A stretch of 62,000 nucleotides of DNA from the NCBI RefSeq assembly GCF_964355755.1, contig NC_092676.1:664288-726287 (forward strand). Reading direction: 5' to 3'. The stretch's first letter is position 1; each line of letters opens with the position of its first letter. A program made the translations under genes and the position numbers. Source of the stretch: Antedon mediterranea (Eukaryota; Echinodermata; Crinoidea; Comatulida; Antedonidae). Shown one piece after another: positions 1-9,877 of the stretch. A model generated the notes under the pieces. The model did no database searches. It was given only the letters and a program-made list of their open reading frames with translations, and was not told where the DNA came from.

Positions 1-441
1 TCTCACTGTGTACTTAAGTTTAATGTTGATAATGGAGACTTTCTTGGTGAAATTGGTGAAGAGGGTAGCGAAGAGGGTCAAATGAGGTTACCAAGTGATG
101 TTGCTCTCACCAAGGAACGGAACCTGATTGTTGTAGATCATTTAAATAACAGAATACAACTGTTTGATCCAAATGGTAAATTTATGAGAATTCTTGTAGA
201 GAATGGTGCAATAGATGGTTGTGTACGTTACCCTCAGAATATAGCCATAGATTGTGATGAGAACATACTGGTATCAAGTAGACATAAACTACAGCAATTT
301 GGTAACAATGGTGTTTTTATAAAACAAATAAATAATGATGGGTTACGTTTTCCTATAGGGATCAACATAATATCTAAAATACCAAAGAGAGTAGCTGTGG
401 CAGAGTATGGAAGTAACAGAGTCAAAATATATAATTATTAA
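1..441 (+). CDS. TRIM-NHL gene, 3' end only (NHL repeats)
   Basis: The frame is open from base 1 and ends in the family signature VKIYNY-stop. It encodes the last ~146 residues of a RING/B-box/NHL protein: about three NHL blades, with motifs such as GQMRLPSDVALT, NLIVVDHLNNRIQLFD and RVAVAEYGSNRVKIYNY. NHL blades form a beta-propeller that in TRIM2/3/71 proteins binds RNA or protein partners. The RING, B-boxes, coiled coil and filamin domain lie to the left of the window. A possible polyadenylation signal AATAAA is near 584 and is conserved in the copy near 4836. A near-identical broken copy of this end lies at 4194-4697. Family assignment is strong; whether the whole gene is intact cannot be seen. 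Confidence 0.85.
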   Translation, partial: SHCVLKFNVDNGDFLGEIGEEGSEEGQMRLPSDVALTKERNLIVVDHLNNRIQLFDPNGKFMRILVENGAIDGCVRYPQNIAIDCDENILVSSRHKLQQFGNNGVFIKQINNDGLRFPIGINIISKIPKRVAVAEYGSNRVKIYNY

Positions 442-1292
442 TAATGTTTACTGGGTAACAATTAATATACGCTCATTATCAGTATTTGGTTTCTATTGTA
501 ACTTTTATATTTGTTTAAAAAAAAAACAAAAATTGAACACTACTGCAGTATTTTTTAACCCTAACCCCAACTTTTTAAGTTTGTGAATAAAAAATATGTC
601 ATGTGATGTAATACTGTAAGTTTAATGATTTCTTGTTCAAAACATACTGTAAGCTTGGATACATTTTGCTATCACCTATTTGATAATGGTTTCACCCACT
701 CCCATTGACCTGACCAATCAGCTTACAAGGCAACAACATGTATCAGTAGACTTTAGACTGCAAATAATCGCTGAACATCCTTTCTTTTTACGGTATATTT
801 AACACTGTTGTCAACTGGAACAATAAATGTAAGTAAAGAAAGCTGCTTTAAATTTAATTTTGTATTGAAAAGTTATTCATTTATAATATATAATACAGTA
901 TATCATATTATTTATTATTAAAATTATTTCATGGGGTCATAGTAACCAAAGGTCACACAAATAAGCAAACCTTTCCCAACATCATTATCTTTGCATTAGC
1001 CAATCAGCAGATACTGAATATTTTGGAAATTTCAACAAACTATTTTTAGAATATGACATCACTTTCTGGTTTTCTGTGCCCAACCCTAAATTTAACGTCT
1101 TACTACACTCTGAGTATTTACTGCTTTTGTCACTTTCGTATAACGTTTCTGTAACATATTTTATCATAGTAAGTATTACTGATGTTTTGTGTTTATATTA
1201 ATCTAATTTATCTGTTAACTGTAATCTTAGATAGGTTATAATAATTCAGATTATTTACAGATTGAGGCTTATAATTGCTTTATTTTTTACAG
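442..1292. promoter_or_regulatory. Intergenic/5' region of TRIM-NHL gene A
   Basis: No coding sequence is seen. Two blocks are conserved with the region upstream of gene B: 700-830 (matching about 5000-5130) and 960-1080 (matching about 5220-5340). Each contains a CCAAT-type motif (CCAATCAG near 714 and near 1000). A TATA-like GGTATATTTAAC lies near 791. The segment ends in a polypyrimidine tract plus ACAG directly before the ATG at 1293, so the 5' UTR is probably spliced with the acceptor touching the start codon. Promoter function is inferred from conservation between duplicates, which may only reflect recent duplication. Confidence 0.4.
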
Positions 1293-3635
1293 ATGTCGGA
1301 ACAAAAAGCATTACAATTCTTAGACAAAAATAATCTTGAATGTGCAATATGTCTAGAAAGACTGACAGAACCAAAAACACTTGAGTGTCTCCATAGTTAC
1401 TGTCTTCATTGCCTGCAGAGTTTGATTAAAACAAGCGGCCAAATAAAATGTCCAAAATGCTGTAAGATGTATGATGACCTAAATCAATTTGATTTAAAAG
1501 ATCTTACTACCAATGAAATGTTAAGTTATCAAGTTAAATATGTGGAAAATATTGAATCTGAAAAACCAATGAAATGCTCAAGCTGTGATAACCAACCTAA
1601 ATACTACTGCTCTGAGTGTAAAATGTATCTATGTGGACAATGCATCAAACATCATAAAATGATCCCTGTACTGAAAGACCATTCATTGTACACACTGGAT
1701 GAGGAAGGTGATTTATCAAATAAATGTAAATTTCACAGAGATCGCATGCTTGAATTTTATTGCAAGACTTGTTCTAAAAGTGGATGTAAGAAATGTGAAC
1801 ATATTATTCGATGTTATCAAAATGAACATAATGTGATTCCATTTAAAATTGCTCTAGATGAGTTTAATCTGAAACACCATTCATTGCACACACTGGATGA
1901 GGAAGGTGATTTGTCAAATAAATGTAAATTTCACAGAGACATGCTTGAATTTTATTGCAAGACTTGTTCTAAAAGTGGATGTAAGAAATGTGAGCATGTT
2001 CTTAGTTGTTATCAAAATGAACATAATGTGATTCCATTCAAAATAGCTGTAGATGAGTTTAATCAACATGTTACAAAAGTTATGAAAAGTGCAGAAGAAA
2101 TCAAAGAAAAACTAGAAGTAACACGTGATACTATAACCAAAGAAAGATCAGACTTTGAATCTCGAATACAGATATGCAGAACAGAGATTGACTTACAAGA
2201 AGAAAACTTAATCAAAAAGATTCAAGAAAAAAGCAGAGAAATGACGACGAATCTTGACAAGATTGACAAACAAAATAAAGAAGTTGTTGATGATCGAGTT
2301 AAAAATATTGACTCAAAGTTGACTAAAGTTAATGAGATGTTGCCATTAATTAATACAATGATGAACAAACCAGAAGAAAGAGCAACAGTTATATGTCATG
2401 AGGTAAATATCAATGCTTTCAGAGAAGAAGTTGTGGAATCAAAGTATGATGAATCAATCAATATAATTGCCCCTAGTTTCATTCCATCTAAAAACTTGGA
2501 TAAGGTGTTAGATTTGGAAGGTATTGGAAAAATGACAAATCATGAACGTGTGTTTGAGGTTGCTGAAGATAAATTACCTATTACAGTAACAATGGGACAG
2601 TCTGTTGAAGTGAAAGTTGTGTCAGTAAAAAGTGTGACATCTCACTTGTTTACCACTTTAATTAACGAATCAGGTAAACAAGCAGCCACTGAAGTGGAAC
2701 GCGTAGGAAATGGAGAGTACAAAATAAAAGGAAGTTGCCATTTAAAAGGAGATTGGAAGATGATTATCACTGCTAAAGGAGACCAGATTAAAGGATCACC
2801 AGTGAATATTAAGGCAGAAGCAGTAGGACTTGTAAATACCATTGATGACATACAACATCTTAAAATACATGATAAGAATAAAAAAGTTAATGATGTAATA
2901 TTAGATAAAGAAGGAAATTTAATTGTATCTAGTTTGAGTAAAGATGTATTAAAGTTTAACCAAGAATATTCATGTATTGGTAGAATAGAGATACCTGAAA
3001 ATGTACAGGTTTCTTGCATGCATCAAATGAGTGATGGTCACATTGTGTATATTGATGCCCTAAACAAAACTGTTGTCATGTGTGATGATCAATTTAAACA
3101 AATTCATACATTTTGTAAGGGAACATTAAAAAATCCAAGTGGATTGACAGTAAATAATGAAACTAGAACCATGTATGTTGCAGATAGTGAATGTCATTGT
3201 GTGTTTAAATTTAATGTTGATAATGGTGAACTACTTGGTCAAATAGGTTCATATGGTAGCAATGTTGGATATATGAATGGATCAAAGAGTGTTACTCTGA
3301 CAAAAGAGGGGAACCTGATTGTTACAGACTGTGGAAATTCCAGATTACAAATGTTTGATGCAAATGACAGGTTTATGAGAATTATATGCAATGTTTCATA
3401 TCCTTATTGTGTAGCCATAGATTGTGAAGAGAACATACTGGTATTAGGTGACTATGGAATGTTAGGTTACTCTAACATAACATTATTTAATAAAGATGGG
3501 GGTTTTATCAAAGAAGATAAAGATAGTTATAAAAGTTCAATTAACCCTTCTGGAATTGCAATAATCTCTAATCAGCCAAGAAGGGTAGCTGTAGCAAACT
3601 CTAGCTCAAACGATGTAAGAATATATAATTATTAA
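1293..3635 (+). CDS. TRIM-NHL protein A (RING, B-boxes, coiled coil, filamin, NHL)
   Basis: Predicted RING-type E3 ubiquitin ligase of the TRIM C-VII (TRIM2/3/71-like) architecture, 780 aa, single coding exon. The RING is C3HC4: C17, C20, C32, H34, C37, C40, C53, C56. A B-box-like zinc motif follows (about 94-135, YYCSEC...LCGQC), then a second B-box (CKFHRD...FYCKTC...GCKKCEH) that is duplicated in tandem (about 145-190 and 205-245). Next come a coiled coil (about 250-380), a filamin/IG-FLMN-like domain (about 430-520, ending GDWKMIITAKG...GSPVNI) and NHL repeats (about 530-780). I chose the ATG at 1293 (MSEQ) over an upstream in-frame ATG at 1275 because a splice acceptor (TTTTTTACAG) ends exactly at 1292 and gene B has the same arrangement. 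The second B-box2 copy lacks one Arg after HRD. Lineage-specific TRIM-NHL expansions occur in marine invertebrates; an immune role would be inference. Confidence 0.9.
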   Translation: MSEQKALQFLDKNNLECAICLERLTEPKTLECLHSYCLHCLQSLIKTSGQIKCPKCCKMYDDLNQFDLKDLTTNEMLSYQVKYVENIESEKPMKCSSCDNQPKYYCSECKMYLCGQCIKHHKMIPVLKDHSLYTLDEEGDLSNKCKFHRDRMLEFYCKTCSKSGCKKCEHIIRCYQNEHNVIPFKIALDEFNLKHHSLHTLDEEGDLSNKCKFHRDMLEFYCKTCSKSGCKKCEHVLSCYQNEHNVIPFKIAVDEFNQHVTKVMKSAEEIKEKLEVTRDTITKERSDFESRIQICRTEIDLQEENLIKKIQEKSREMTTNLDKIDKQNKEVVDDRVKNIDSKLTKVNEMLPLINTMMNKPEERATVICHEVNINAFREEVVESKYDESINIIAPSFIPSKNLDKVLDLEGIGKMTNHERVFEVAEDKLPITVTMGQSVEVKVVSVKSVTSHLFTTLINESGKQAATEVERVGNGEYKIKGSCHLKGDWKMIITAKGDQIKGSPVNIKAEAVGLVNTIDDIQHLKIHDKNKKVNDVILDKEGNLIVSSLSKDVLKFNQEYSCIGRIEIPENVQVSCMHQMSDGHIVYIDALNKTVVMCDDQFKQIHTFCKGTLKNPSGLTVNNETRTMYVADSECHCVFKFNVDNGELLGQIGSYGSNVGYMNGSKSVTLTKEGNLIVTDCGNSRLQMFDANDRFMRIICNVSYPYCVAIDCEENILVLGDYGMLGYSNITLFNKDGGFIKEDKDSYKSSINPSGIAIISNQPRRVAVANSSSNDVRIYNY

Positions 3636-4193
3636 CTGGCACATTTTCAATTTGTCAAACTAGCAGAAAAACAAACAATTTCTATATGTACACTCAATAG
3701 CACTTTTACACTGGTGACCTAACAACAAACATGTGACCTAACAACAAACCAGTTACCTTTTACAACAAACCTGTGTGGTTGTTGGATGATTAGTGATTTA
3801 CTTAAATTTGTTAATAATGTAATGTAAAACTTAAAAATAATCAACATTTCTTAGATATGAAAAATATGTGTATTAATATACAGTAGTTCAAAGTAATAAA
3901 AGTTACTGAAATGTAAACAAGCATATTTGTTAAATTTATTTTTTGCACATTCCACAAAATAATAAAAGAAAGATAACAATGAGGCCATAGATGACTGCAG
4001 TCGCGTGCTCAAGTTAGTGTTTACCGACCGACCGACATAGTGAGCTAAAAAAAGTAAAAGGAAATATTAATTTAAGGCCTGATCACCTGATCAATTGTTT
4101 TGAAAGCCTGGGAATCAACTGTGCATTACATGTAAATTATAAAATATAATTTTGTAACTTGAAATACAAATCTTTTTTCTGTGACAATAAATT
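3636..4193. other. Intergenic region between TRIM gene A and the NHL pseudogene
   Basis: No coding sequence seen. Candidate polyadenylation signals AATAAA lie near 3895 and 3960. A short imperfect direct repeat (ACAACAAACATGTGACCTA type) lies at 3722-3775. Bases 4001-4046 (AGTCGCGTG...ACCGACCGACATAGTGAGC) match, in inverse orientation, 8393-8460, and share their ends with the element at 17853-18606, so this is a dispersed-repeat fragment. Confidence 0.5.
4001..4046 (+). repeat. Fragment of a GACC-rich dispersed repeat
   Basis: AGTCGCGTG is followed by TTAGTGTTTACCGACC and a run of GACC ending GACATAGTGAGCT. The same order appears on the opposite strand at 8393-8460, and the same terminal AGTCGCGTG and GACATAGTGA motifs occur in the longer element at 17853-18606. 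Confidence 0.5.
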
Positions 4194-4697
4194 TCATAAT
4201 AAAACATCCCGGAGGCTTGACAGTAAATAAGGAAACTAAAACCATGTATGTGGCCGACAGAGAATCTCACTGTGTACTTAAGTTTAATGTTGATAATGGA
4301 GACTTTCTTGGTGAAATTGGCGAAGAAGGTAGCGAAGAGGGTCAAATGAGGTTACCAAGTGATGTTGCTCTCACAAAGGAATGGAACCTGATTGTTGTAG
4401 ATCATTTGAATAACAGAATACAACTGTTTGATCCAAATGGTAAATTTATGAGAATTCTCGTAGAGCATGGTGCAATAGATGGTTGTGTACGTTACCCTCA
4501 GAATATAGCCATAGATTGTGATGAGAACATACTGGTATCAAGTAGACATACAGCAATTTGATAACAATCGTGTTTTTATAAAACAAATAAATAATGATGG
4601 GTTATATTTTCCTATAGGGATCAACATATCTAAAATACCAAAGAGAGTAGCTGTAGCAGAATATGGAAGTAACAGAGTCAAAATATATAATTATTAA
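4194..4697 (+). pseudogene. Broken duplicate of a TRIM-NHL 3' end
   Basis: The sequence starts abruptly inside the NHL region (PGGLTVNKETKTMYVADRE) and is almost identical to bases 1-441. A 5-nt deletion near 4550 (ACATACAGC where the parent has ACATAAACTACAGC) shifts the frame and gives a stop at 4559-4561. The parental reading continues out of frame to VKIYNY at 4697, with another small deletion near 4624. There is no RING, B-box or promoter in front of it. It is the left edge of the second ~4.3-kb tandem duplication unit, so it is a by-product of duplication rather than a gene. Confidence 0.85.
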
Positions 4698-5591
4698 TAA
4701 TGCACACTGTGTAACCAATTAATATATGCTCATTAATCAGTATTTGATTTCTATTGAACTTTTATATTTATTTTTCTTATTTACAAACATAAATTGAACA
4801 TTATATTTTTATACAGTATAACTTTTTAGGTTTGTGAATAAAAAATATGTCATGTGATGTAATAAGTTTTATAATTTGTTATTGAAAAGTGTAAACATCT
4901 GATGACTAAGCTTAGATCAATTTTGGAAAGGAGTTGAATCTGGGTAATAATAGCTGTTACACAATATGGTATCACGCATTTGATAATGGTTTCACCCACT
5001 CCAATTGAACCCACCAATCAGCTTACAAGGCAACAACATGTATCAGTAGACTTTAGACTGCAAATAATCGCTGAACGTCCTTTCTTTTTATGGTATATTT
5101 GACACTGTTGTCAACTGGAACAATAAATGTAATTAAACACACCTTTTTTAAATTTAATTTTGTATTGAAAAGTTATTTATAAAATTATTTCATGGGGTCA
5201 TAGTAATCAAAGTTCACACAAATAAGCAAACCTTCCCCAATCATTATCTTTGCATTAACCAATCAGCAGCTACTAATATTTTGGAAATTCCAATCAACTA
5301 TTTTTAGAATATGACATCAATTTCTGGTTTTCTGTGCCTAGATTAGCTCACTCAAATTTTACAATACTCAAATTTTACAATACTAACGTCTAGCTGCTTT
5401 TGACACCTTGTTTCATCTTTCTTATAATTTCTAATTTAAGTATAGTAGGTATTAGTATTATTGTACTGTATAATCAAAATAATCTGTGTACTTATCCTTC
5501 TGCAATTTAAAATTGCACAAATCGTTCAATATGCGCATAACATAATATTTAGATATTTAATTATAGACTTAGTTGTTTCATTTTTTTACAG
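4698..5591. promoter_or_regulatory. Intergenic/5' region of TRIM-NHL gene B (duplicate of 442-1292)
   Basis: Non-coding. It aligns with 442-1292 over most of its length, including the AATAAA signal near 4836, the CCAATCAG block near 5014, the CCAATCAGCAG block near 5258 and the terminal polypyrimidine tract with ACAG touching the ATG at 5592. Small indels and the insertion AAATTTTACAATACTC repeated at 5354-5384 distinguish it. It probably contains the promoter and a non-coding first exon of gene B. Confidence 0.4.
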
Positions 5592-7952
5592 ATGTCGGAA
5601 CAAAAAGCATTACAATTCTTGGACAAGAATGATCTTGAATGTGCAATCTGTCTAGAAAGACTGACAGAACCAAAAACACTTGAGTGTCTCCATAGTTACT
5701 GTCTTCATTGCCTGCAGAGTTTGATTAAAACAAGCGGCAAAATAAAATGTCCAAAATGCTGTAAGATGTATGATGACCTAAATCAATTTGATTTGAAAGA
5801 TCTTACTACAAATGAAATGTTAAGTTATCAAGTTAAATATGTTGGGAATATTGAATCTGAAAAACCACCTAAGTGCTCAAGCTGTGATAATCAGCCTGAA
5901 TACTACTGCTCTGAATGTCAAATGTATTTATGCGGACAATGCATCAAACATCATGAAATAATTCCTTTATTGAAAGATCACTCTTTGTACACACTGGATA
6001 AAAATGAAGGAGAGAAAAAAGATCTACATAATACAATTGACTTTGAGAAGATTGAATCTGAAAAACCACCAAAATGCTCAGGCTGTGATGATAATCAACC
6101 TGAATACTACTGCTCTGAATGTAAACTGTATCTATGTGGACAATGCATTCATCAGCATAAAATAATTCCTGTATTGAAAGACCATTCATTGTACACACTG
6201 GATAAAAATGAGGAAGATGATTTGCCAGATAAATGTAAATTTCACAGAGACCGCATGCTTGAATTTTACTGCAGAACTTGTTCTAAAAGTGGATGTAAGA
6301 GATGTGAACATATTCTTCGTTGTTATCAAAATGAACATAATGTGATTACATTCAAGATTGCTGTAGATGAGTTTAATCAAAATGTTACAGAAGTTATGAG
6401 AAGTGCAGAAGAAATCAAAGAAAAACTAGAAGGAACACGTGATACAGTAACTAAAGAAAGATCAGACTTTGAATCTCGAATACAAATATGCAGAAAAGCG
6501 ATTGACTTACAAGAAGAAAACTTAATCAAAAAGATTCAAGAGAAATCCAGAGAAATGGCGACGGATCTTAACAAGATTGACAAAGAAAACAAAGAACTTG
6601 TTGATGATCAAGTTAAACATATTGACTCAAAGTTGACCAAAGTTAATGAGATGTTGCCATTAATTAATACAATGATGAACAAACCAGAAGAAAGAGAAAC
6701 ACTTGAATCTCACGAAACAGATATCAATGCTGTTAAAGAAGAAGTTGTAGAATCAAAATATAAGGAATCGATCAAGATTACTCCGAGTTTCATTCCGTCT
6801 AAAAACTTTGATAAAGTGATAAATTTAGAAGGCATTGGTAAAATGTCAAATGCTAAATGTGCATATGAGGTTGCTAAAGATGATGAATCTATTACAGTCA
6901 CAAAGGGGCAGTCATTTGAAACAAGAGTTGTGTCAAGTTCAGTAGAAAGTGAGACATCTCACTTGTCTGCCACTTTAATTAACGAATCAGGTAAACAATC
7001 AGCAACTGAAATAAAACATCAAGGAAGTGGAGAGTATAAAATAACAGGAAGATGCCATCAAGAAGGAGATTGGAAGATGATGATCACCAATGGTCCTATG
7101 CACATCAAAGGTTCACCCGTGGATATAAAAGTGGAACCGATTGGACTTGTACATACCATTGATAACATAGACAAGCTTAGAGGAGATAATAAGGATAACA
7201 AGGTAACTGATGTCATATTAGATAAAGATGGATGCATAATTGTATCACGTTTTCGTGAAGATTTATTGAAGTTCAACCAAGAATATTCATATATTGGTAG
7301 AATAGAGGTACCAGAAGATGTCAATGTAATTTGTATGCATCAAATAGCAGGTGATAACTGTATAGTGTATGGTGATACATTGAATAAAACTGTTGTCAAG
7401 TGTGACAATCAATTTAACCAAATCTGTACATTTGGTAGAGGAATGTTAAAAGACCCATGTGGATTGACAGTAAATAAGGAAACTAGAACCATGTATGTTA
7501 CAGATTCAAAGTGCAATTGTGTGTTTAAATTTAATGTTGATAATGGTAGATTTCTTGGTAAAATTGGTTCACTAGGAATCAAAAAAGGACAAATGGATCA
7601 ACCTGAAGGACTTACTCTTACAAAGGAGGGGAATTTGATTATTGCAGAATTTGGAAATAACAGAATACAAATGTTTGATGCAAATGATAAGTTTATCAGA
7701 AATCTTGTAGGCAGTGGTAAGGAAGATGGTTATGTTGAAGGTGCTTATGATGTAACTATAGATTCTGAGGAAAACATGCTTGTATCAAGTTATAACAAAC
7801 TACAATTATTTGATAAAGATGGATTTTTTATCAAACGAATAGATGACGGTGGTTTAGATGTTCCTTGTGGATTAGCCTTGATCTCTAACAGACCAAGGAG
7901 GGTAGCTGTAGCAAACCATGAAACAAACAATTTAAAAATATATAATTATTGA
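5592..7952 (+). CDS. TRIM-NHL protein B (RING, duplicated B-box1, coiled coil, filamin, NHL)
   Basis: Intact paralogue of gene A, 786 aa, one coding exon starting MSEQ right after a splice acceptor. The RING cysteines and histidine are in the same places as in A (C17, C20, C32, H34, C37, C40, C53, C56), and the first ~260 nt are nearly identical to A. Here the first B-box-like motif is the duplicated one (CSSCDNQPEYYCSEC... about 94-135, then CSGCDDNQPEYYCSEC... about 155-195), followed by one B-box2 (CKFHRDRMLEFYCRTC). A coiled coil, a filamin-like domain (GDWKMMITNG...GSPVDI) and NHL blades complete it, ending NLKIYNY. The NHL part differs from A far more than the RING does. The predicted role is ubiquitin ligase activity with recognition through the NHL propeller; the substrate is unknown. 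Confidence 0.9.
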   Translation: MSEQKALQFLDKNDLECAICLERLTEPKTLECLHSYCLHCLQSLIKTSGKIKCPKCCKMYDDLNQFDLKDLTTNEMLSYQVKYVGNIESEKPPKCSSCDNQPEYYCSECQMYLCGQCIKHHEIIPLLKDHSLYTLDKNEGEKKDLHNTIDFEKIESEKPPKCSGCDDNQPEYYCSECKLYLCGQCIHQHKIIPVLKDHSLYTLDKNEEDDLPDKCKFHRDRMLEFYCRTCSKSGCKRCEHILRCYQNEHNVITFKIAVDEFNQNVTEVMRSAEEIKEKLEGTRDTVTKERSDFESRIQICRKAIDLQEENLIKKIQEKSREMATDLNKIDKENKELVDDQVKHIDSKLTKVNEMLPLINTMMNKPEERETLESHETDINAVKEEVVESKYKESIKITPSFIPSKNFDKVINLEGIGKMSNAKCAYEVAKDDESITVTKGQSFETRVVSSSVESETSHLSATLINESGKQSATEIKHQGSGEYKITGRCHQEGDWKMMITNGPMHIKGSPVDIKVEPIGLVHTIDNIDKLRGDNKDNKVTDVILDKDGCIIVSRFREDLLKFNQEYSYIGRIEVPEDVNVICMHQIAGDNCIVYGDTLNKTVVKCDNQFNQICTFGRGMLKDPCGLTVNKETRTMYVTDSKCNCVFKFNVDNGRFLGKIGSLGIKKGQMDQPEGLTLTKEGNLIIAEFGNNRIQMFDANDKFIRNLVGSGKEDGYVEGAYDVTIDSEENMLVSSYNKLQLFDKDGFFIKRIDDGGLDVPCGLALISNRPRRVAVANHETNNLKIYNY

Positions 7953-8061
7953 TTATAAATCCAAAGGCAAATTACTGAAAAAAATGACAATGCTGTGGGT
8001 ATCAGTGGCTGGATCTCAATAGAGATACAAAAATAAAAAGCGAATAGCTAAATCAAAACGA

Positions 8062-8125
8062 TAAAGTAAACAGCCAGAAAAGTTAGCAGAGCTTTCGGGC
8101 AACACTAGCCCTTCATCAGTGCAAG
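8062..8125 (-). repeat. Penelope-like remnant with hammerhead-like core
   Basis: On the minus strand the order is CTGATGA, a hairpin GGGC-loop-GCCC, then GAAA, followed by GCTCTGCTAACTTTTCTGGC. CTGATGA-stem II-GAAA is the conserved core of hammerhead ribozymes, which are known in the terminal repeats of Penelope-like elements. One extra A sits between CTGATGA and the stem, and stems I and III are weak as read by eye, so activity is doubtful. A diverged relative lies at 52208-52245. Confidence 0.4.
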
Positions 8126-8392
8126 TGAAGGAATTTGGATAACGTCATAATTATTGATTAAAATATATGAAATTATTTGTGTGACTAAATAAGGTGCAAA
8201 TGAAATCATTTTTAGTAATTTAACTATTACACAAAAAATCTATTTTTTAAACACTTATTTTCCAAATGATCAATTTTACAAATGACTATTGATGATGTCA
8301 TCAATACAACCCAATTTGTTGAGTTTCTTCCAGTAATAAAGTATGTTATTGTGTGTAAATCAATATGTGTGTCATTATTTTCTATACAGTAG

Positions 8393-8460
8393 CTCACTAT
8401 ATCGGTTGGTCGGTCGGTAAACACTAACTCAAATTTGCGATATTTGGTCCATGCGACTGG
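8393..8460 (-). repeat. Fragment of a GACC-rich dispersed repeat (inverted)
   Basis: The minus strand reads AGTCGCATGGACC ... TTAGTGTTTACCGACC ... ATAGTGAGC, matching 4001-4046 apart from an internal insertion. Confidence 0.5.
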
Positions 8461-8865
8461 GCCAGCCATGTATGGCCTTGTTTATGTTTGTATGACAATA
8501 AATAGTGCGATGATTCCATCAATTTTTTGTTGTTGTACATAACATCTTTTTTATTAATTTATCTAACCATTTTTTTTCTTCTTCATTTTGCTATTTTTTT
8601 TTTACCGTCATTTATATTATATTTATATTATATTTTGTTTATGTTAAAGGAAAGTCTTTAAACAGTGATTGGGTTCACTTGTGACTTGGCATTTTGTTTC
8701 ATTATATATTTTTATGTTTTCTGTTGTAATTGTAATGAGCCGATATTGAATAAATCAAATCAATAAATCAAAATTGCCTATTGCTAACATGCTGTAATTA
8801 TTCATCTGTTAATCGGCTGGTAAATATCTCTGGAATTGATGTATGATAAATCAATCAAGAAGATT

Positions 8866-8940
8866 AGATTCATTTCATCTAAAAATTGGATGAGGTGATA
8901 AATTTAGAGGGCATGAAGATGAAAGACCTATTACAGTAAT
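8866..8940 (+). pseudogene. Short TRIM-NHL relic (filamin-proximal segment)
   Basis: TTCATTTCATCTAAAAATTGG and the following bases match the coding stretch of genes A-C just before the filamin domain (FIPSKNLDKVLDLEG, then EDK/RPITVT), with internal deletions. It is a small relic left between duplication units. Confidence 0.6.
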
Positions 8941-9673
8941 TAATGATTATTTGTAGAGTACAATTGAATACATGTGCTCATTAATCAGCATTTTTGTTTA
9001 CACCTTAACTTTTATATTTGTTTTTAATAATTATAAACATAAATCGAATACTATATATTTATACTGTACTGTAACATTTTAGGTTTGTGATTAATAATAT
9101 ATCATGTGACTGCAATGTTTGTTTTTTTCATGATTTGTTATTGCAAAGTGTATATACAAACTTGGACACATTTTTGAAAATCCTGAGTAAAAATGAAGAA
9201 GCGAATAAAGGTCTACATAATAAAATTGAATTTGAGAAACCAACAAAATGTTTAAGTTGTAATGATAATCAACCTGAATACTACTGCTCTGAATGTAAAA
9301 TGTATCTATGTGGACATTGTACCCAGAAGAAGACATTCCCATTATTGAAAGAACATTCACTGTACACACTGGACAAAAATGAAGAAGCCAATACAGATCT
9401 ACATAATAAAATTGAATTTGAGAAGATTGAATCTGAAAAACCAACAAAATGTTTAAGTTGTGATGATAATCAACCTGAATACTACTGCTCTGAATGTCAA
9501 ATGTATCTATGTGGACAATGCACCCAGAATCATAAGAGATTCCCTGTATTGAAAGAACATTCACTGTACACACTGGATACAAATGAGAAAGATGATCTGT
9601 TAAATAAATGTAAATTTCACAGAGACCGCATGCTTGAATTTTATTGCAGAACTTGTTCTAAAAGTGGATGTAA

Positions 9674-9689
9674 AGGCCCGGTCACACCT
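9674..9689 (+). repeat. Harbinger left terminal inverted repeat
   Basis: AGGCCCGGTCACACCT, an exact inverted match to 13711-13726. The preceding TAA is the target-site duplication. Confidence 0.9.
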
Positions 9690-9828
9690 AACCGATACCT
9701 ATCAGACGTGAAATATCGGTCGTGACTTATCGTTCTCAATCGCGGTCACACTTCAACCGAAATCGTTTCGTTGTGATGACGCCCCCAACGGTTAAAAAAA
9801 GTTGTTGTTGTATGGATAGTAATTAAAG

Positions 9829-9858
9829 CAAAGATAGTGTAGTACTACACTATCTTTG
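9829..9858. repeat. Perfect 30-bp palindrome near the Harbinger 5' end
   Basis: CAAAGATAGTGTAGT is followed immediately by its exact reverse complement, about 20 bp upstream of the first transposase ATG. It could form a cruciform or bind a dimeric protein; this is inference. Confidence 0.8.
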
Positions 9859-9877
9859 ATTAAAGTTAAAATATACA

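Larger units (their letters stand above)
7953..8865. other. Intergenic region holding dispersed-repeat fragments
   Basis: No coding sequence seen. Bases 8062-8125 are a Penelope-like/hammerhead-like fragment (listed separately), and 8393-8460 is an inverted copy of the GACC-rich repeat at 4001-4046. The stretch 8480-8770 is T- and A-rich and ends in AATAAATCAAATCAATAAATC, resembling the tail of a retroposed element. Confidence 0.45.

Noticed and set aside
8227-8469. 80-codon minus-strand open frame between TRIM genes
   Set aside because: It lies over a dispersed-repeat fragment and AT-rich DNA, with no family resemblance and no VPS13 match.
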